Source: Neptuniibacter sp. (GTDB lineage Bacteria; Pseudomonadota; Gammaproteobacteria; Pseudomonadales; Balneatricaceae). Taken from it: a DNA stretch of 8,367 bases. Shown piece after piece: positions 7,336 through 8,367 of this stretch. The notes beneath the pieces were generated by a model. The model was not told the origin of the DNA and did no database searches. It saw only the letters and a program-made list of their open reading frames with translations. The stretch is taken from positions 1 through 8,367 of the forward strand of contig JAIBDV010000112.1 of the NCBI GenBank assembly GCA_024686055.1, read 5' to 3'. The position numbers and the translations under genes are program-made. Each line of letters opens with the position of its first letter. Position 1 is the first letter of the stretch.

Positions 7336-7651
7336 AAATTGTTACCTCAGTTACGGCCTGCTGCCACTGCAGACGTTTAATTGTCATACAGGCGTGGCAG
7401 GCTGATGAGTCAGACACGACAGCTCGATTGTCGGTATAGACCCAGTTTAGCCGGTTGTGTTCTATCGGCCTGAAAATGTCCAGAAACACGGGCGGTGTAT
7501 GGCGTGAAAATATGAGCCAGAGCCCGGAAGCCGATTCCATTGACGACACAGTAACAAAGGCGCACAGCAAAAAAAACATAAAGCTGGACTGCCTGCAGAT
7601 AAGCTGCTGTTTCTGGAATAGTTTCCGGTGTTTACCCTTATATATTTGTCG

Positions 7652-7663
7652 TTGTGCAGCGCA
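7652..7663 (-). promoter_or_regulatory. Operator-like box A upstream of the phasin -35
   Basis: Read on the minus strand this is TGCGCTGCACAA. It ends ten bases before the phasin -35 hexamer and contains a TGC-N3-GCA dyad. It matches box B at 11 of 12 positions in inverted orientation. Inferred to bind a regulator, most plausibly a PhaR-type PHA-sensing repressor. Confidence 0.5.
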
Positions 7664-7673
7664 CCATTTATCG

Positions 7674-7702
7674 TTGACAGGCTATTTTTTAATCACTATA
7701 GT
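7674..7702 (+). promoter_or_regulatory. Sigma-70 promoter of the phasin gene
   Basis: Consensus -35 TTGACA (7674-7679), a 17-base spacer and -10 TATAGT (7697-7702, five of six). Transcription should start near 7709, leaving a leader of about 67 bases. The spacer carries a run of six T. A 12-base perfect palindrome, TCACTATAGTGA (7693-7704), covers the -10 completely. Such a strong basal promoter suits an abundant granule protein held in check by a repressor. Confidence 0.85.
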
Positions 7703-7715
7703 GAGCCCTGTTTGT

Positions 7716-7727
7716 TGCGTTGCACAA
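7716..7727 (+). promoter_or_regulatory. Operator-like box B just after the phasin transcription start
   Basis: TGCGTTGCACAA on the plus strand, about seven bases after the predicted start, so bound protein would obstruct RNA polymerase. It has the same TGC-N3-GCA dyad as box A and runs into an AT-rich inverted repeat, ACAAAA-TAT-TTTTGT (7724-7738). The two boxes are separated by 52 bases and bracket the promoter. Confidence 0.5.
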
Positions 7728-7775
7728 AATATTTTTGTCAGCGATCACGCCAGAGGACTCAAGGGGATATCCACC

Positions 7776-8240
7776 ATGTACGAAACTATGCTGAATGACG
7801 TCAAGGGAAAGATGAAGCCGGTTGTAGATATGGCTGAGATCAACAAGCGGGCTGCTGAGCAGATCATCGCTCTGCAGACTGCCTACATGAACGACCTGTT
7901 TAGTGCAGGCATGGCCCAGATGAATGCACTGGCGATGGTACGTGATCCACGCCAGGCCGCTGAAATGCAGATGGGGTATTTCAAGCAGCTGGAAACCAAC
8001 CTGAAGTCTACGGCTGAGAGAGAGCTGGCCGTTATGACGGAAGCCCGCGATGAGATGTCTGGCCTGGTTGAGCAAAGTTTTGCCGGCATGGGCGAGATGC
8101 CATGGGTTGGCCAGATGAACTCCGTGATGGAAACGATGAAAAGCTCTGTTGTTGCTGAGCCTGCCAGAGCTGAAGTCGTTGTAGAAGCAAGTAAAGAAGA
8201 CGGCAAAAAAGTAGCTGCACGTCGTAAAACAGCAGCCTGA
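7776..8240 (+). CDS. Phasin-family PHA granule-associated protein
   Basis: A 154-residue phasin (Phasin_2/PhaP type), an amphipathic helical protein that coats intracellular polyhydroxyalkanoate granules and controls their number and size. The recognisable stretch is residues 15-102: the family-typical NKRAAEQIIALQTAYMNDL (23-41), then DPRQAAEMQMGYFKQL (57-72) and a long helix ending VEQSF. There is no signal peptide or membrane helix. The tail (about 139-154) is short and basic, KEDGKKVAARRKTAA, echoing the Lys/Ala-rich DNA-binding tails of PhaF-type phasins in miniature. I chose the ATG at 7776 because AAGGGG lies nine bases upstream, the family homology begins there, and a longer in-frame start at 7455 would place the promoter inside the gene. 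It is monocistronic with its own promoter and terminator. No PHA synthase gene is in the window, so PHA production is inferred from this gene alone. Confidence 0.9.
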   Translation: MYETMLNDVKGKMKPVVDMAEINKRAAEQIIALQTAYMNDLFSAGMAQMNALAMVRDPRQAAEMQMGYFKQLETNLKSTAERELAVMTEARDEMSGLVEQSFAGMGEMPWVGQMNSVMETMKSSVVAEPARAEVVVEASKEDGKKVAARRKTAA

Positions 8241-8282
8241 TTGGCCGCTGTCTGATCATCCGATTTTTGTAATGCGCTCTTA

Positions 8283-8308
8283 AGGCCCCTTTTGGGGCCT
8301 GTTTTTTT
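8283..8308 (+). terminator. Rho-independent terminator of the phasin gene
   Basis: Stem AGGCCCC (8283-8289) pairs with GGGGCCT (8294-8300) around a TTTT loop, followed by G and seven T (8302-8308). It lies 42 bases after the phasin stop. On the minus strand the same stem is followed only by TTAAG, so it would be a poor terminator for the convergent gene. Confidence 0.9.
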
Positions 8309-8320
8309 CTGCCGCTCGAT

Positions 8321-8367
8321 TCAGTCTGTGATGACAATAGGCTCTTTACGGGCCAGCGCAGGCATCG
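8321..8367 (-). CDS. Possible C-terminal end of a convergent gene cut by the window edge
   Basis: On the minus strand a frame entering from the right edge reads MPALARKEPIVITD and then stops at TGA (8321-8323), just beyond the phasin terminator. The residue composition is protein-like and the placement is what a convergent neighbour would show, but only 15 codons are visible, so another frame cannot be excluded and no family can be named. Confidence 0.35.
   Translation of the reverse strand, partial: MPALARKEPIVITD

Larger units (their letters stand above)
7336..7775. other. 440-base divergent regulatory spacer between peptidase and phasin
   Basis: This spacer separates two divergent genes and is more AT-rich than the flanking genes, with an eight-A run at 7569-7576. 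Its right third (7652-7775) holds the phasin promoter and candidate operators described separately. On the left, CTGC-N4-GCAG (7361-7372) and a 5-7-5 inverted repeat CGACA/TGTCG (7417-7433) lie in the peptidase leader; no convincing -10/-35 pair for the peptidase was found. A plus-strand frame stays open from 7455 into the phasin, but it runs through the promoter and has unnatural composition, so I do not regard it as coding. Confidence 0.7.

Noticed and set aside
7402..7413. CTGATGAG resembling the hammerhead ribozyme core
   Set aside because: The second conserved core segment (GAAA) and the paired helices around it are missing at the expected distance.
7694..7705. CACTATAG, the core of T7-like phage promoters
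   Set aside because: The rest of the phage promoter consensus is absent and there are no phage genes; the bases are explained by the -10 of a sigma-70 promoter.
7455..7775. In-frame N-terminal extension of the phasin (107 more codons)
   Set aside because: The frame is open but cysteine-rich and unlike any phasin. It contains the phasin's own promoter and candidate operators, and has no ribosome binding site as good as AAGGGG before 7776.

Overview
The window reads as chromosomal DNA of a marine-type gammaproteobacterium, possibly in or near the Oceanospirillales. That placement is an inference from protein style, moderate GC content, E. coli-like ribosome binding sites and a textbook sigma-70 promoter; no rRNA or marker gene confirms it. 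Seven genes are supported, with a likely eighth represented only by its last codons at the right edge. I see no tRNA, rRNA, CRISPR array, insertion sequence or prophage gene.

Left block (1-3857). Two plus-strand genes, an iron-dependent alcohol dehydrogenase and a free-standing class I glutamine amidotransferase, form the end of an operon that enters from the left and stops at a strong hairpin terminator. Converging on them from the other strand are an EamA/DMT-type membrane transporter and a LysR regulator, probably co-transcribed. The set (permease, alcohol dehydrogenase, gamma-glutamyl-bond hydrolase candidate, regulator) fits the second half of a gamma-glutamylation route for an amine or amino alcohol, such as the isopropylamine or proposed ethanolamine pathways. 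The expected glutamine synthetase-like ligase and aldehyde dehydrogenase would lie left of the window. This is a hypothesis.

Middle block (3858-7335). A 122-residue unrecognised coiled-coil protein and a 969-residue M16C metallopeptidase of the PreP (presequence protease) family lie on the minus strand, with a bidirectional terminator between them.

Right block (7336-8367). A 440-base divergent spacer separates the peptidase from a short phasin, a protein of polyhydroxyalkanoate (PHA) granules. The spacer holds a near-consensus sigma-70 promoter for the phasin. A 12-base element, TGCGYTGCACAA, occurs twice in opposite orientation, once just upstream of the -35 and once just after the expected transcription start. 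A 12-base palindrome covers the -10. This is the most informative regulatory structure in the window and resembles control of phasin genes by the PHA-sensing repressor PhaR. The phasin ends at a terminator, beyond which the tail of a convergent gene can be read.

Overall these are mostly recognisable families. The points of interest are the phasin control region, the putative gamma-glutamyl pathway and the orphan coiled-coil gene.
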